Positions 15,875-24,899 of a stretch of DNA of 50,593 nucleotides are shown piece after piece (position 1 is the stretch's first letter; each line of letters begins with the position of its first letter). Source of the DNA: JBPOJN01 sp052033505. Lineage in GTDB: Bacteria > UBA10199 > JACPAL01 > GCA-016699445. The stretch spans positions 1 through 50,593 of the forward strand of contig JBPOJN010000017.1 in the NCBI GenBank assembly GCA_052033505.1, given 5' to 3'. The notes beneath the pieces are model-generated. The model saw nothing but the letters and a program-made list of their open reading frames with translations, searched no databases and had not been told where the DNA came from. The position numbers and the translations under genes are program-made.

Positions 15875-17830
15875 ATGTCCTTGCCGTCCCAAGAACCCGT
15901 AAGTGACCCGTCGTCGTCGACGCCGTTCGGTCAGTATCAATTAGAGGAAAAAATCGCCCAGGGCGGCATGGCGGAGATTTTCAAAGGGAAGGCCCTGGAC
16001 GACCACGGCACCGAACGCCCCATCGTCATCAAGCGCATCTTGCCTCACATCGCCGCAAGCCCCGAGTTCGTCGAGATGTTGATCGATGAAGCGAAAATCG
16101 CGGTCATGCTCTCGCACGGAAACATCGCTCAAGTGTACGACTTGGGAAAAGTCGCCGACGATTATTTCATCGTCATGGAATACGTGGATGGCAAGACGCT
16201 CTCCCAGATCATGAAACGCCTCCGCACCCAAGGCAAACTCATGCCCGTACCCTACGCGGTTTACCTGATCCGCGAAATCGCCGAAGCCCTCGACTACATG
16301 CACCGCCGCACCGATGAAGAAGGCCGGCCTTTAAACATCATCCACCGCGATATCAGCCCGCAGAACGCGATCCTATCGACTTCGGGAACCGTCAAAATCA
16401 TCGATTTCGGCATCGCGAAGGCGAAAAATAAAATCTCGACCACCGACTCGGGCGTGCTCAAGGGCAAATTCGCCTACATGTCGCCGGAACACGCGGAAGG
16501 ATTGAAGCTCGACCATCGGACCGATATTTTCTCTTTGGGCGTGATTTTTTGGGAACTGCTGACGAATCAGCGCCTTTTCAAATGCAAAACCAACTTGGAA
16601 ACCGTCCGGAAAGTCAAAAAAGCCAAGGTACCGAAACCCTCCGAAGACCGGCAGGTTGTCCCGAAAGATTTGGACCGCATCGTACTCCAGGCCTTGGCGC
16701 GCGACCGCGAAAAAAGATACGCGTCGGCCCACGATCTCGTCTTGGATCTCACGAAATTTCTGGTCCGCCACTATCCGAATTTTTCGCCGCGTGAATTGGT
16801 GGAGTACCTCCCATCCCTGTTTCCCGAAATATCCTTATCCAGCGACAATCAAAAACAAGAATCGACGGAAATAAAACCCTATCAACCCCAAAATGGCGTT
16901 GAGGGGGAGGCTCTGCCGATTGAGGGACCGGCTCAGGCGGAGGCGCGAGCCCCAGAAGAAGACACCATCGCCGCCAACAGCGAACTTTTGAAGCTCAAAC
17001 ACCGCGAGTCGGAGGTGTTCGCGGTCGAAGGCTCAGAAAAAACGGATTCTTCCGTCTCGCGTCTCGCTCTCGATGAAGAAATGCATTCCGTGCCTGTTGA
17101 AACCGAAGAGGCACTTCCTGTGGTCGAAGAAAAAACCTCCCGCATGAAAACGGATGACCGGAGATGGATCCGCCCAGTCGCCATGGGATTGGCCCTTCTT
17201 ATGGGCGCCGCGGGTTTAGGCTGGGCGGGTTATCATCTGGCGCCGCGGATCAAGAAGCGCCTGCATTTTGTGAAACGAAACAACCTCTCCGAGAGCTTGG
17301 GTCAACCCGTCCAAAAAATTTCCGTACCTCCCGCCGCGTCTGAACCCGTTCCGGCTCCCGTGAAAACAAACCCGTTCGGCACCCTACTGGTAGAATCCAC
17401 GCCTTCGGGGGCTGATATTTTTTTAAATGACGGCCAAACCCGATTTAAGACGCCGCATACCTTCGAAGAACTAAAACCTGGCCCCGTGACGGTCGGACTG
17501 CATTTGGAGCGTTACCAATTTTGGCAAAAAAAAACGTCTTTAGAAGCCGGCGAAGTCGGCAAGATCAGCGGAGCCTTGTCGCTGAATTTAGGCCTGTTGG
17601 AGATTGTCTCCGTCCCTTCGGGGGCGGACGTTTTCGTGAATGAAAACTTTTCAGGAAAGACGCCGCTCACCTTAAAAGATCTTCAGCCGGATACTCTGTA
17701 TCGCGTTGTCTTGAAGCTCAATGGCTACGAGGATTGGATCGGAAGATCAAAAGTCTTCGGGGGCTCGGGCGAAATGATCCAAGCGGTCCTTCAACAGAAG
17801 AAAAAAACCGAGAAAACTTTACCGGAATAA
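15875..17830 (+). CDS. Membrane Ser/Thr protein kinase with two PEGA domains
   Basis: The 651-residue protein has a complete Hanks-type kinase domain (about residues 20-300): glycine loop IAQGGMAEIF, VIK lysine 53, Glu72, catalytic loop HRDISPQN (157-164), DFG at 177-179 and YMSPEHAEG. An acidic, low-complexity linker (~325-425) leads to one membrane helix (~433-455). Two PEGA domains follow (~502-568 and ~572-637), recognised by STPSGADIFLNDG and SVPSGADVFVNE; they should lie outside the cytoplasm and may sense or bind the cell surface. This arrangement is frequent in myxobacteria. The gene has its own promoter and lies directly before the FHA-GGDEF gene, whose FHA domain could bind its phosphorylated targets. 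Confidence 0.93.
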   Translation: MSLPSQEPVSDPSSSTPFGQYQLEEKIAQGGMAEIFKGKALDDHGTERPIVIKRILPHIAASPEFVEMLIDEAKIAVMLSHGNIAQVYDLGKVADDYFIVMEYVDGKTLSQIMKRLRTQGKLMPVPYAVYLIREIAEALDYMHRRTDEEGRPLNIIHRDISPQNAILSTSGTVKIIDFGIAKAKNKISTTDSGVLKGKFAYMSPEHAEGLKLDHRTDIFSLGVIFWELLTNQRLFKCKTNLETVRKVKKAKVPKPSEDRQVVPKDLDRIVLQALARDREKRYASAHDLVLDLTKFLVRHYPNFSPRELVEYLPSLFPEISLSSDNQKQESTEIKPYQPQNGVEGEALPIEGPAQAEARAPEEDTIAANSELLKLKHRESEVFAVEGSEKTDSSVSRLALDEEMHSVPVETEEALPVVEEKTSRMKTDDRRWIRPVAMGLALLMGAAGLGWAGYHLAPRIKKRLHFVKRNNLSESLGQPVQKISVPPAASEPVPAPVKTNPFGTLLVESTPSGADIFLNDGQTRFKTPHTFEELKPGPVTVGLHLERYQFWQKKTSLEAGEVGKISGALSLNLGLLEIVSVPSGADVFVNENFSGKTPLTLKDLQPDTLYRVVLKLNGYEDWIGRSKVFGGSGEMIQAVLQQKKKTEKTLPE

Positions 17831-17846
17831 TCCTTTTCATTATAGT
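17818..17846 (+). promoter_or_regulatory. Promoter of the FHA-GGDEF gene, leaderless geometry
   Basis: TTTACC (17818-17823) and TATAGT (17841-17846) are 17 nt apart and the GTG start (17856) follows 9 nt after the -10 box. The -35 box lies inside the last codons of the kinase gene. Confidence 0.5.
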
Positions 17847-17855
17847 AGCGCGACC

Positions 17856-18836
17856 GTGAGCCTCATTTTCAACCGAAGCAGCCGCGCTTCCAAAAAATCC
17901 AGAGATTCAAGCAATTTACAGGATGTGCGGGACGATTCCGAACCGTCGGAAGACACCGACTCGGGCCCGGACAAAACCGTCATCATCACGATCGACCGCG
18001 AACAGATCGAAGACAAGAATTCCCACATCATTTTTCTCTCCGGTCCGCTGATGGGCAAGATGCACCGCCTGGAAGAAGGTTCCGTCGTTTTGGGGCGCAT
18101 CGGCGAAGTGAACATCCCGATCAACGATCTGGGCATCTCCCGACGGCACTGTGAGATCGAATACCGCCGCGGGTCGGCGATCTTGCGCGACTTGGGCAGC
18201 ACGAACGGGACGTTCTTGAACGGCCAACGCGTCACCGAATCCGAGCTTCGGGACGGTGACAAGATCCAAATCTCCTCCGCGACGATTTTTAAATACGCCC
18301 AACAAGACCAGATCGAAAACGTCTTCCACGAAGAACTTTATAAGATGGCGACGATTGACGCCTTAACCGGCGCTTACAATAAACGCACGTTTGAGGAGCG
18401 CATGCGCGAGGAATTCAGCTACTGCGTGCGCAACCACGTGCCGCTCTCGCTGATCCTTTTCGACATCGATCATTTCAAGAAAGTGAACGATACCTACGGC
18501 CATCCGACCGGAGACTACGTATTGGCACGCATCTGCGACCTAGCGAAAACCATCATCCGCAACGAAGACATCCTAGCGCGCTACGGCGGCGAGGAATTCG
18601 CTTTGGTACTGAAGGCGACCGACGCGCCCGGAGCGATGATATTGGCCGAGAGGTTGAGGCAATTAGTGGAATCGAGTCACTTCGCGTTCGAGGGCAAGGA
18701 CGTCAAAATCACGTTAAGCGCCGGCGTCGTGACCTTGACCAAGGAAAACTTCGAGAATTGGGAAGCGATGCTGAAGGCCGCTGACGAACACCTCTATAAA
18801 TCCAAGAATTCAGGACGCAACCGCGTATCCAGCTGA
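17856..18836 (+). CDS. FHA domain-diguanylate cyclase (GGDEF) protein
   Basis: The 326-residue cytoplasmic protein couples phosphothreonine recognition to cyclic-di-GMP synthesis. The FHA domain (~58-150) has GRIGEVNIPINDLGISRRHC and LGSTNGTFLNG. The GGDEF domain (~160-325) has the active GGEEF (244-248) with LFDIDHFKKVNDTYGH upstream and an intact RxxD inhibitory site (RNED, 235-238) at the canonical five-residue distance. It should therefore be an active, product-inhibited cyclase. The first 55 residues are charged and serine-rich, a possible phosphorylation tail. The start codon is GTG. The PEGA kinase gene immediately upstream is a natural candidate partner; that pairing is inference. Confidence 0.94.
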   Translation: MSLIFNRSSRASKKSRDSSNLQDVRDDSEPSEDTDSGPDKTVIITIDREQIEDKNSHIIFLSGPLMGKMHRLEEGSVVLGRIGEVNIPINDLGISRRHCEIEYRRGSAILRDLGSTNGTFLNGQRVTESELRDGDKIQISSATIFKYAQQDQIENVFHEELYKMATIDALTGAYNKRTFEERMREEFSYCVRNHVPLSLILFDIDHFKKVNDTYGHPTGDYVLARICDLAKTIIRNEDILARYGGEEFALVLKATDAPGAMILAERLRQLVESSHFAFEGKDVKITLSAGVVTLTKENFENWEAMLKAADEHLYKSKNSGRNRVSS

Positions 18837-18852
18837 GAAACAACAGTTTCCT

Positions 18853-18882
18853 TTGACACCATTCCCCGGCAAAGATTAGCAA
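18853..18882 (+). promoter_or_regulatory. Promoter of the folD-metF-gcv operon, leaderless geometry
   Basis: A perfect TTGACA (18853-18858) and TAGCAA (18877-18882) are 18 nt apart, and ATG 18890 follows 7 nt after the -10 box. No glycine riboswitch can fit in the 53-nt gap after the preceding gene. Confidence 0.55.
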
Positions 18883-18889
18883 CGCCTCC

Positions 18890-19756
18890 ATGCCCGCTCA
18901 CGTCATCGACGGAAAAAAATTGGCCGAGAGCCTTCAAGCCCAAATCGCCACAGACGTGGCTGCGATGAAGTCCGCGCATGGAAAAGTCCCGGGATTGGCC
19001 GTTGTTTTAGTCGGCGATAACGAAGCCTCGAAGGTCTATGTCCGAAACAAAGAAGCGGCCTGCAAAAAAGCCGGCATGTACGCCGTGCAGCACACGCTGC
19101 CTGCGGAAACCACGCAAGACGAGCTTTTGAAATTAGTCGGCGCCCTCAACCGCGATCCACAAATCCACGGCATCTTAGTCCAGCTTCCCCTGCCCGGCCA
19201 TATCGACGAAGATGCCGTCATCGAAGCGATCGCTCCGGAAAAAGACGCGGATGGATTCCATCCGATCAACATGGGCCGCCTCCTGATCGGCAAACCTTCC
19301 GCCATACCGTGCACGCCCTACGGATGCCTCAAAATGCTCGAAACCTTGCCCGTGGATTTAAACGGCAAGAACGCCATCGTCATCGGCCGCTCGAACATCG
19401 TCGGCAAACCCATGGCCATCCTCTTGATGCAGAAAAACGCGACCGTGACGATCGCACACTCGAAGACCCAAGATCTGGCTAAAAAAGTGGCTGAGTCGGA
19501 TATTGTCATAGCCGCCGTCGGCCGCGCGAATTTCGTCCGAGGCGATTGGATTAAGCCCGGCGCCATCGTGATCGACGTCGGCATCAACCGGCTCCCGAAC
19601 GGTAAACTCTGCGGCGACGTGGAATTCTCAGCGGCTTCCGAACGCGCCGCCTATATCACGCCCGTTCCCGGAGGCGTCGGCCCTATGACGATCACGATGC
19701 TCCTGTGGAACACGCTGCAAGCGGCCAAACGCGGCGAGGATTCGTCCCGCCCATGA
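18890..19756 (+). CDS. folD: Methylenetetrahydrofolate dehydrogenase/cyclohydrolase
   Basis: FolD interconverts 5,10-methylene-THF, methenyl-THF and 10-formyl-THF. The 288-residue protein has the catalytic YxxxK site (KVYVRNKEAACKKAG), the substrate loop GILVQLPLPGH, DADGFHP, and the NADP-binding GRSNIVGKPMA and TPVPGGVGPMT signatures, so it is full-length and intact. It is the first gene of a six-gene one-carbon operon and overlaps metF by 4 nt (ATGA). It also supplies the 10-formyl-THF used by purH elsewhere in this window. Confidence 0.97.
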   Translation: MPAHVIDGKKLAESLQAQIATDVAAMKSAHGKVPGLAVVLVGDNEASKVYVRNKEAACKKAGMYAVQHTLPAETTQDELLKLVGALNRDPQIHGILVQLPLPGHIDEDAVIEAIAPEKDADGFHPINMGRLLIGKPSAIPCTPYGCLKMLETLPVDLNGKNAIVIGRSNIVGKPMAILLMQKNATVTIAHSKTQDLAKKVAESDIVIAAVGRANFVRGDWIKPGAIVIDVGINRLPNGKLCGDVEFSAASERAAYITPVPGGVGPMTITMLLWNTLQAAKRGEDSSRP

Positions 19757-20613
19757 ATTTCTCCGAATTCTACAAAGAAAACGTCCCACGTTTTTCATTC
19801 GAAGTTTTCCCCCCGAAAGACGACGGGGGTGTCGAAAGCCTCCTCGAAACCTTGAAAAAACTCTCGAGCTTCGATCCGGCCTTCATTTCGGTCACCTACG
19901 GCGCCATGGGATCGACGCGGGACCTGACACGTGACTTGGCCTTGCGCATCCGGCGCGAGACCGGGCTCAACACGGCCTTTCATTTCACCTGCGTCGGCGC
20001 GGATCGGGATTCCATCCGCCAATACGTCGAGCGTTTGAAAAAAGAAGGGTTGAACTTGATCGTCGCCCTGCGCGGCGACCCTCCTCCGGGCGGGACTTTC
20101 GTGAAACCGGCGAACGGATTCGCTTATGCGAATGAACTCGTGGCTTTTTTAAAAGAGCGTGACGGTTTCAGCCTGGCCGTCGCAGGTTATCCCGAGGGTC
20201 ACGTGGAGGCCTTAAGCCTCGAAGACGATCTCAAGAACTTGAAACGCAAGGTCGACGCCGGCGCTGACGTCGTACTGACGCAGCTTTTTTTTGATAACGG
20301 GAAATATTTTGATTTCGTCGCGCGGGCGCGTGCTTTGGGGATCCAAGTACCGATCGTTCCGGGTATTATGCCGGTTTTGAATTTGAAACAGGTCGAAAAA
20401 ATCACGGGGCTCTGCGGGGCTTCCCTGCCGAAAAACCTGCATGAAAAATTGATCCAGGCCCAGGAAGACGTAGACGCCATGCGCCGTATCGGCGTCGAGC
20501 ACGCGATTTCCCAATGCCGCGAGCTCTTGGATCGCGGCGCGCCCGGAATTCACTTTTACATTTTGAACCGGGCCGAAAGCACGGCCAAGATCATTCAGGC
20601 TTTGAAACTATGA
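19753..20613 (+). CDS. metF: 5,10-methylenetetrahydrofolate reductase
   Basis: MetF reduces methylene-THF to 5-methyl-THF for methionine synthesis. The 286-residue TIM-barrel flavoprotein shows RFSFEVFPPKDD at the N-terminus, ISVTYGAMGSTRD, LRGDPP and TQLFFDNGKYFDF, all typical. ATG 19753 overlaps the folD stop by 4 nt; an upstream ATG (19705) would add 16 residues of out-of-frame folD. It overlaps gcvT by 4 nt as well, so folate reduction and glycine cleavage are expressed together. Confidence 0.96.
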   Translation: MNFSEFYKENVPRFSFEVFPPKDDGGVESLLETLKKLSSFDPAFISVTYGAMGSTRDLTRDLALRIRRETGLNTAFHFTCVGADRDSIRQYVERLKKEGLNLIVALRGDPPPGGTFVKPANGFAYANELVAFLKERDGFSLAVAGYPEGHVEALSLEDDLKNLKRKVDAGADVVLTQLFFDNGKYFDFVARARALGIQVPIVPGIMPVLNLKQVEKITGLCGASLPKNLHEKLIQAQEDVDAMRRIGVEHAISQCRELLDRGAPGIHFYILNRAESTAKIIQALKL

Positions 20614-21680
20614 AAAAAACATCGCTCAACCAAAATCACAGGGACCTCAAGGCCCGCATGGTCGACTTCGCGGGCTGGGACATGCCCGTGCAATACGAAG
20701 GCGTGCGCCAGGAGCACATGGCGGTACGTACGGTCTGCGGAGTTTTTGACGTTAGTCACATGGGGGAAATCTTGGTCTGGGGCCCGAAGGCCTTGGCGAC
20801 CGTACAACGCCTCACATGCAATGACGCTTCGCGGCTGAATCCCGGTGACTGTCAGTATTCCGCTCTCTTGACGGAAGAAGGTACGTTCGTCGACGACATC
20901 ATCGTCAGCCGCCTGGCCGAAGACCGGTTTTTCATCTGCGTGAACGCCTCCAACGCCGAAAAAGATTTCGACTGGATGCGGAAGAACGCGCTTTCAGAGA
21001 CGCAAATCGAAGACGTCAGCGAAAAATATTGCCTGATCGCCGTCCAGGGTCCCGAATCCGAGCAGATGTTAAAAAAAGCTTGGCCCGACCTGACGCTGCC
21101 CCACAAATCGTTTACGATCGCGGAAACGAAAATCAGTGACGTCCCCGTCTTGATCGCGCGCACGGGCTATACCGGCGAAAACGGGTTCGAGATCTACGGG
21201 CCTTGGCACGACGCGGAAAAAATCTGGAATCCGATTTTAGCCGCGGGAGCCACGCCTTGCGGATTGGGCGCGCGCGATACGCTTCGCCTGGAAGCCGCCC
21301 TTTCGCTTTACGGTCACGAGATCGACGATACGACCACACCCGCCGAAGCGGGACTGAACTGGATCGTCAAGATGGAAAAAAGCGATTTCTTGGGCCGCGC
21401 GGCGCTTAAAAACGCAGTTCCCCGCAAAAAATTGGTAGGTCTCGAAATGCGGGAATCGGGCATCGCGCGGCAGGGATACAAAATTTTCGCCGGAGACCGC
21501 GAAGTCGGCGTCATTACAAGCGGAACTTTTTCTCCGTTTCTTGACAGGGCCGTCGCGCTTGGCTACGTCGATGCGGACGTAAAATTTCCGCTCTCAGACG
21601 GAGGATTATGCGTTGACATCCATAATAAAAAGAGGCACGCGGAAATTGTTTCGTTGCCTTTTTTTAAGAAGAAAAAATAA
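20610..21680 (+). CDS. gcvT: Glycine cleavage system T protein (aminomethyltransferase)
   Basis: GcvT moves the methylene carbon from the lipoyl arm of GcvH to THF and releases ammonia. The 356-residue protein begins MKKTSLNQNHRDLKARMVDF and has FDVSHMGEI, ARTGYTGENGFEIYGP and GLGARDTLRLEAALSLYGHE, characteristic of the family. ATG 20610 overlaps the metF stop (ATGA); the upstream ATG at 20514 is in metF sequence and is rejected. The stop is 5 nt before gcvH. Confidence 0.97.
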   Translation: MKKTSLNQNHRDLKARMVDFAGWDMPVQYEGVRQEHMAVRTVCGVFDVSHMGEILVWGPKALATVQRLTCNDASRLNPGDCQYSALLTEEGTFVDDIIVSRLAEDRFFICVNASNAEKDFDWMRKNALSETQIEDVSEKYCLIAVQGPESEQMLKKAWPDLTLPHKSFTIAETKISDVPVLIARTGYTGENGFEIYGPWHDAEKIWNPILAAGATPCGLGARDTLRLEAALSLYGHEIDDTTTPAEAGLNWIVKMEKSDFLGRAALKNAVPRKKLVGLEMRESGIARQGYKIFAGDREVGVITSGTFSPFLDRAVALGYVDADVKFPLSDGGLCVDIHNKKRHAEIVSLPFFKKKK

Positions 21681-21685
21681 AAATT

Positions 21686-22075
21686 ATGAACATTCCTGAA
21701 GATCTCAAATACTCCAAAGAACATGAATGGGTCCGCTTGAGCGGAAACGTCGCCACGATCGGGGTGACGGATTACGCCCAAGACCAATTGGGTGAAATCG
21801 TTTTCGTCGAGCTGCCGGACGAAGGCGAGGAAGTCGAAAAAGACGACGCCTTCGGCGTGGTCGAATCGGTGAAGTCGGTCAACGACGTCTACACCCCGCT
21901 CTCCGGCCGTGTCGTGGAAGTCAACGACCCCGCAGTCGACAGCCCCGAGATCGTGAATGAAGATCCGTACGGCGAAGGCTGGCTCATCAAAGTCGAGATT
22001 TCGGATACGTCCGAGCTGAAGGACCTCATGTCCGCAAAAGATTATACGGCTTACATCAAAGAAGAATCCGAGTAG
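21686..22075 (+). CDS. gcvH: Glycine cleavage system H protein (lipoyl carrier)
   Basis: GcvH carries the aminomethyl intermediate on lipoyl-lysine between the P, T and L proteins. The 129-residue protein has KYSKEHEWV at the N-terminus, GVTDYAQDQLGEIVFVELP and the lipoylation site GVVESVKSVNDVY (Lys63). Its stop overlaps the gcvPA start by one base (TAGTG). No lipoate-attachment gene is in the window. Confidence 0.97.
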   Translation: MNIPEDLKYSKEHEWVRLSGNVATIGVTDYAQDQLGEIVFVELPDEGEEVEKDDAFGVVESVKSVNDVYTPLSGRVVEVNDPAVDSPEIVNEDPYGEGWLIKVEISDTSELKDLMSAKDYTAYIKEESE

Positions 22076-23427
22076 TGCGCTACCTTCCCCACACACACCA
22101 AGATATTTCGGAGATGCTGAAAACGATCGGAGCTCCCTCGATTGACGAACTTTTCGCGTCCATTCCCCAAGAAGATATTTTACGCAGGAAACTCAATCTG
22201 CCTGAACCCTTAGCCGAATTGGAACTGCGTAATCACCTCCGGAAAATTAGTCGGAAAAACGCCCACGGCGAAGACTGGTCAATGTTCTTGGGCGGCGGCA
22301 GTTATTCGCATTACATTCCCAGCGCTGTTCCTTACCTGATTTCGCGCGGTGAATTCTTGACCGCTTACACGCCTTACCAGCCGGAAGTTTCCCAAGGGAC
22401 GCTCCAGGCGATCTTCGAATATCAGACGATGATGGCGGAGATCTTAGGACTCGATATCGCCAACGCCTCCCAATACGACGCCTCGACCGCCTGCGGGGAG
22501 GCTGCCCGCGTGGCGGTAGCCGTAACCAAACGCAAACGCGTTCTGGTGGCGCGCAACCTCCACCCCGAGTATCGCGAAGTCGTAAAATCTTACGTGAAGA
22601 ACGAAGGCATTTCGGTCGAAGAAATCCCCTACACGCCCGAAGGCACTTTGGACCGCGCGACTCTCAAACAATTGCTGCGCGACGATGCCGCTTGCGTGCT
22701 CGCGGGTTATCCGAATTTTTTCGGCGTCGTCGAGGATTTAACCGACGTCGCAGAGACCGTTCATCAAACCGGGGCCTTGCTCGTCACCGTCACCCAAGAT
22801 CCTTTGGCACTGGGGCTTTTCAAGTCGCCGGGTGAGATGGGAGCGGACTTCGCGGTCGCGGAAGGCCAATCTTTCGGCAATACGATGTCGTTCGGCGGCC
22901 CCGGCCTCGGTATTTTCGCCGCCAAAAAGCAGCATGCGCGCGCGATGCCCGGACGCTTGATCGGCGAGACCGTGGATGCGGAGGGCAAGCGCGGTTTCGT
23001 ACTCACTCTTGCCACGCGCGAGCAGCACATCCGCCGCGAACGCGCGACTTCGAACATCTGCACGAACGTCTCCCTCTGCGCCTTGGCCGCGACCATCACG
23101 CTAGCTCTCTGGGGAAAGCAGGGATTTTCGAAGCTCGCCCGAATCAATTACGACGCTTCGGAAGGGCTAAAAGAAAGACTGACCAAGGAATTTTCGGCCG
23201 GCGTTCGTTTTCCGTTTTCCGGCACCACTTTCAACGAATTCGTGATCCAAACCCGCGTGAAGCCCACCGACGTGATCGCGAAACTGGTGCACGATAAAAT
23301 TCTGCCAGGCATCGCGCTCTGGCGCTGGTATCCCGAACTGCCGGATGCCCTGCTCCTCTGCGTCACCGAAATGAATACGCCCGAGCAAATAGAACTCTTG
23401 CTCGGAGGTTTAAAAAAGATCTTATGA
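22075..23427 (+). CDS. gcvPA: Glycine dehydrogenase (decarboxylating) subunit 1
   Basis: This 450-residue protein is the first half of the split, two-subunit P protein. It lacks the PLP lysine, which resides in gcvPB. Signatures are YLPHTHQDISEML, FLGGGSYSHYIPS, YTPYQPEVSQGTLQ and SFGNTMSFGGPGLG. The start codon is GTG at 22075, directly coupled to gcvH. It overlaps gcvPB by 4 nt (ATGA), in keeping with a heterotetrameric enzyme made in equal amounts. Confidence 0.97.
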   Translation: MRYLPHTHQDISEMLKTIGAPSIDELFASIPQEDILRRKLNLPEPLAELELRNHLRKISRKNAHGEDWSMFLGGGSYSHYIPSAVPYLISRGEFLTAYTPYQPEVSQGTLQAIFEYQTMMAEILGLDIANASQYDASTACGEAARVAVAVTKRKRVLVARNLHPEYREVVKSYVKNEGISVEEIPYTPEGTLDRATLKQLLRDDAACVLAGYPNFFGVVEDLTDVAETVHQTGALLVTVTQDPLALGLFKSPGEMGADFAVAEGQSFGNTMSFGGPGLGIFAAKKQHARAMPGRLIGETVDAEGKRGFVLTLATREQHIRRERATSNICTNVSLCALAATITLALWGKQGFSKLARINYDASEGLKERLTKEFSAGVRFPFSGTTFNEFVIQTRVKPTDVIAKLVHDKILPGIALWRWYPELPDALLLCVTEMNTPEQIELLLGGLKKIL

Positions 23428-24899
23428 CCAACGACCATTCCAGCGGACGTGGCTATCAATTCGCGGAACCTCTTTTGTTCGAGATCTCGCGCAAAGACTG
23501 TGAAGGATTTTCGTTTCCCGAAAAATCATCCTTAAAGTTCCCGCCCGAGGCCTTATTGCGCAAAAACGCCGCGCGCCTGCCGGAGCTCTCGGAACCGGAG
23601 GTCATCCGGCATTTCACGCGCCTCTCGCAGTGGAATTTCTCGATCGACACGAATTTTTATCCTTTGGGCTCTTGTACGATGAAGCATAACCCGCGTGTGA
23701 ACGAAGAAGCCGCACGCTATACGGGTTTCGCCCACGTGCATCCTTACCAGCCCGAGAGCACGATCCAAGGCTGTCTCGAGCTCATGAGCGAGCTTGAAAT
23801 CTATCTAGCCGAAATCGCAGGCATGGATGCGGTCTCCCTTCAGCCGGCGGCAGGCGCCCACGGCGAATTAACGGGGCTTTTCTTGATCCGCGCCTATCTC
23901 GAGTCGCGCGGCAATGCCCGCAAGAAAGTCCTGATCCCAGACTCCGCGCACGGCACGAACCCCGCGACAGCCTCAATGGCCGGCTACGACGTCGTACAGA
24001 TACGAACGGGCAAAGAAGGCCGTGTGCTCCCGTCGATGATCGAAGAACATATGTCTGAAGACGTCGCGGCGTTGATGTTGACCAATCCAAATACCTTGGG
24101 TCTTTTCGAAACCGACATCCGAAAAATCTGCGACATCGTGCACGCGAAAGGCGGACTAGTGTACGGCGACGGTGCCAACATGAACGCTCTCATGGGCCGC
24201 GCCCGTCCGGGAGATCTCGGCATCGACGTCATGCACTACAACCTCCACAAGACGTTCACGACGCCTCATGGCGGCGGCGGACCTGGTGCCGGTCCCGTAG
24301 CCGTCAAAAAAATTCTCGAACCTTTCCTGCCGATTCCTCGAATCCGAACGCCCAAGTCTCCCGACGACGATTACTCTTTGGATTACCAGCGCCCTCAGTC
24401 GATCGGACGCATCAAGGCTTTCTATGGTAACTTCGGGATGTTGGTACGGGCCTACACCTACATCCGCGAAATGGGCGCGGCGGGCTTATCGAAGGCAACC
24501 GACTTGGCGGTCTTAAACGCCAATTACATCCGCGCGCGCTTACAAGGGGCCTATCATCTGCCCTTCGAGGCGACGTCCATGCATGAAGTCGTATTTACCG
24601 ATAAAAAACAAAAAGATTTCGGCGTCACGACGATCGACATTGCCAAGCGTCTTATGGATTACGGGTTCGCGCCGCCAACAGTTTATTTTCCTTTGGTCGT
24701 GATGGGCGCCATCATGATCGAACCCACCGAGACCGAATCCAAAGAAACCATCGATCGTTTCTGTGAGGCAATGCTCAACATAGCGCGGGAAGCTAAAGAA
24801 AACGCGGAATTATTGAAGAAAGCTCCTCACCAAACCAAGGTCCGACGCTTGGATGAAGTGCGTGCGGTGAAGGAATTAAAGCTCCGGTTCGAGTTCTAA
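23424..24899 (+). CDS. gcvPB: Glycine dehydrogenase (decarboxylating) subunit 2
   Basis: The 491-residue catalytic half of the P protein binds PLP on Lys276 (MHYNLHKTFTTPHGGGGPG). It also shows FYPLGSCTMKHNPR, HPYQPE, ALMLTNPNTLGLFE and IEPTETESKE. It ends the one-carbon operon. The stop codon overlaps by 4 nt the stop of the convergent gene on the minus strand, and no terminator lies between them. Dihydrolipoamide dehydrogenase (L protein) is not in the operon. Confidence 0.97.
   Translation: MTNDHSSGRGYQFAEPLLFEISRKDCEGFSFPEKSSLKFPPEALLRKNAARLPELSEPEVIRHFTRLSQWNFSIDTNFYPLGSCTMKHNPRVNEEAARYTGFAHVHPYQPESTIQGCLELMSELEIYLAEIAGMDAVSLQPAAGAHGELTGLFLIRAYLESRGNARKKVLIPDSAHGTNPATASMAGYDVVQIRTGKEGRVLPSMIEEHMSEDVAALMLTNPNTLGLFETDIRKICDIVHAKGGLVYGDGANMNALMGRARPGDLGIDVMHYNLHKTFTTPHGGGGPGAGPVAVKKILEPFLPIPRIRTPKSPDDDYSLDYQRPQSIGRIKAFYGNFGMLVRAYTYIREMGAAGLSKATDLAVLNANYIRARLQGAYHLPFEATSMHEVVFTDKKQKDFGVTTIDIAKRLMDYGFAPPTVYFPLVVMGAIMIEPTETESKETIDRFCEAMLNIAREAKENAELLKKAPHQTKVRRLDEVRAVKELKLRFEF

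Noticed and set aside
18837..18889. A glycine riboswitch ahead of the gcv operon
   Set aside because: The gap before folD is only 53 nt and contains promoter boxes, not aptamer sequence; no other gap exists in the operon.
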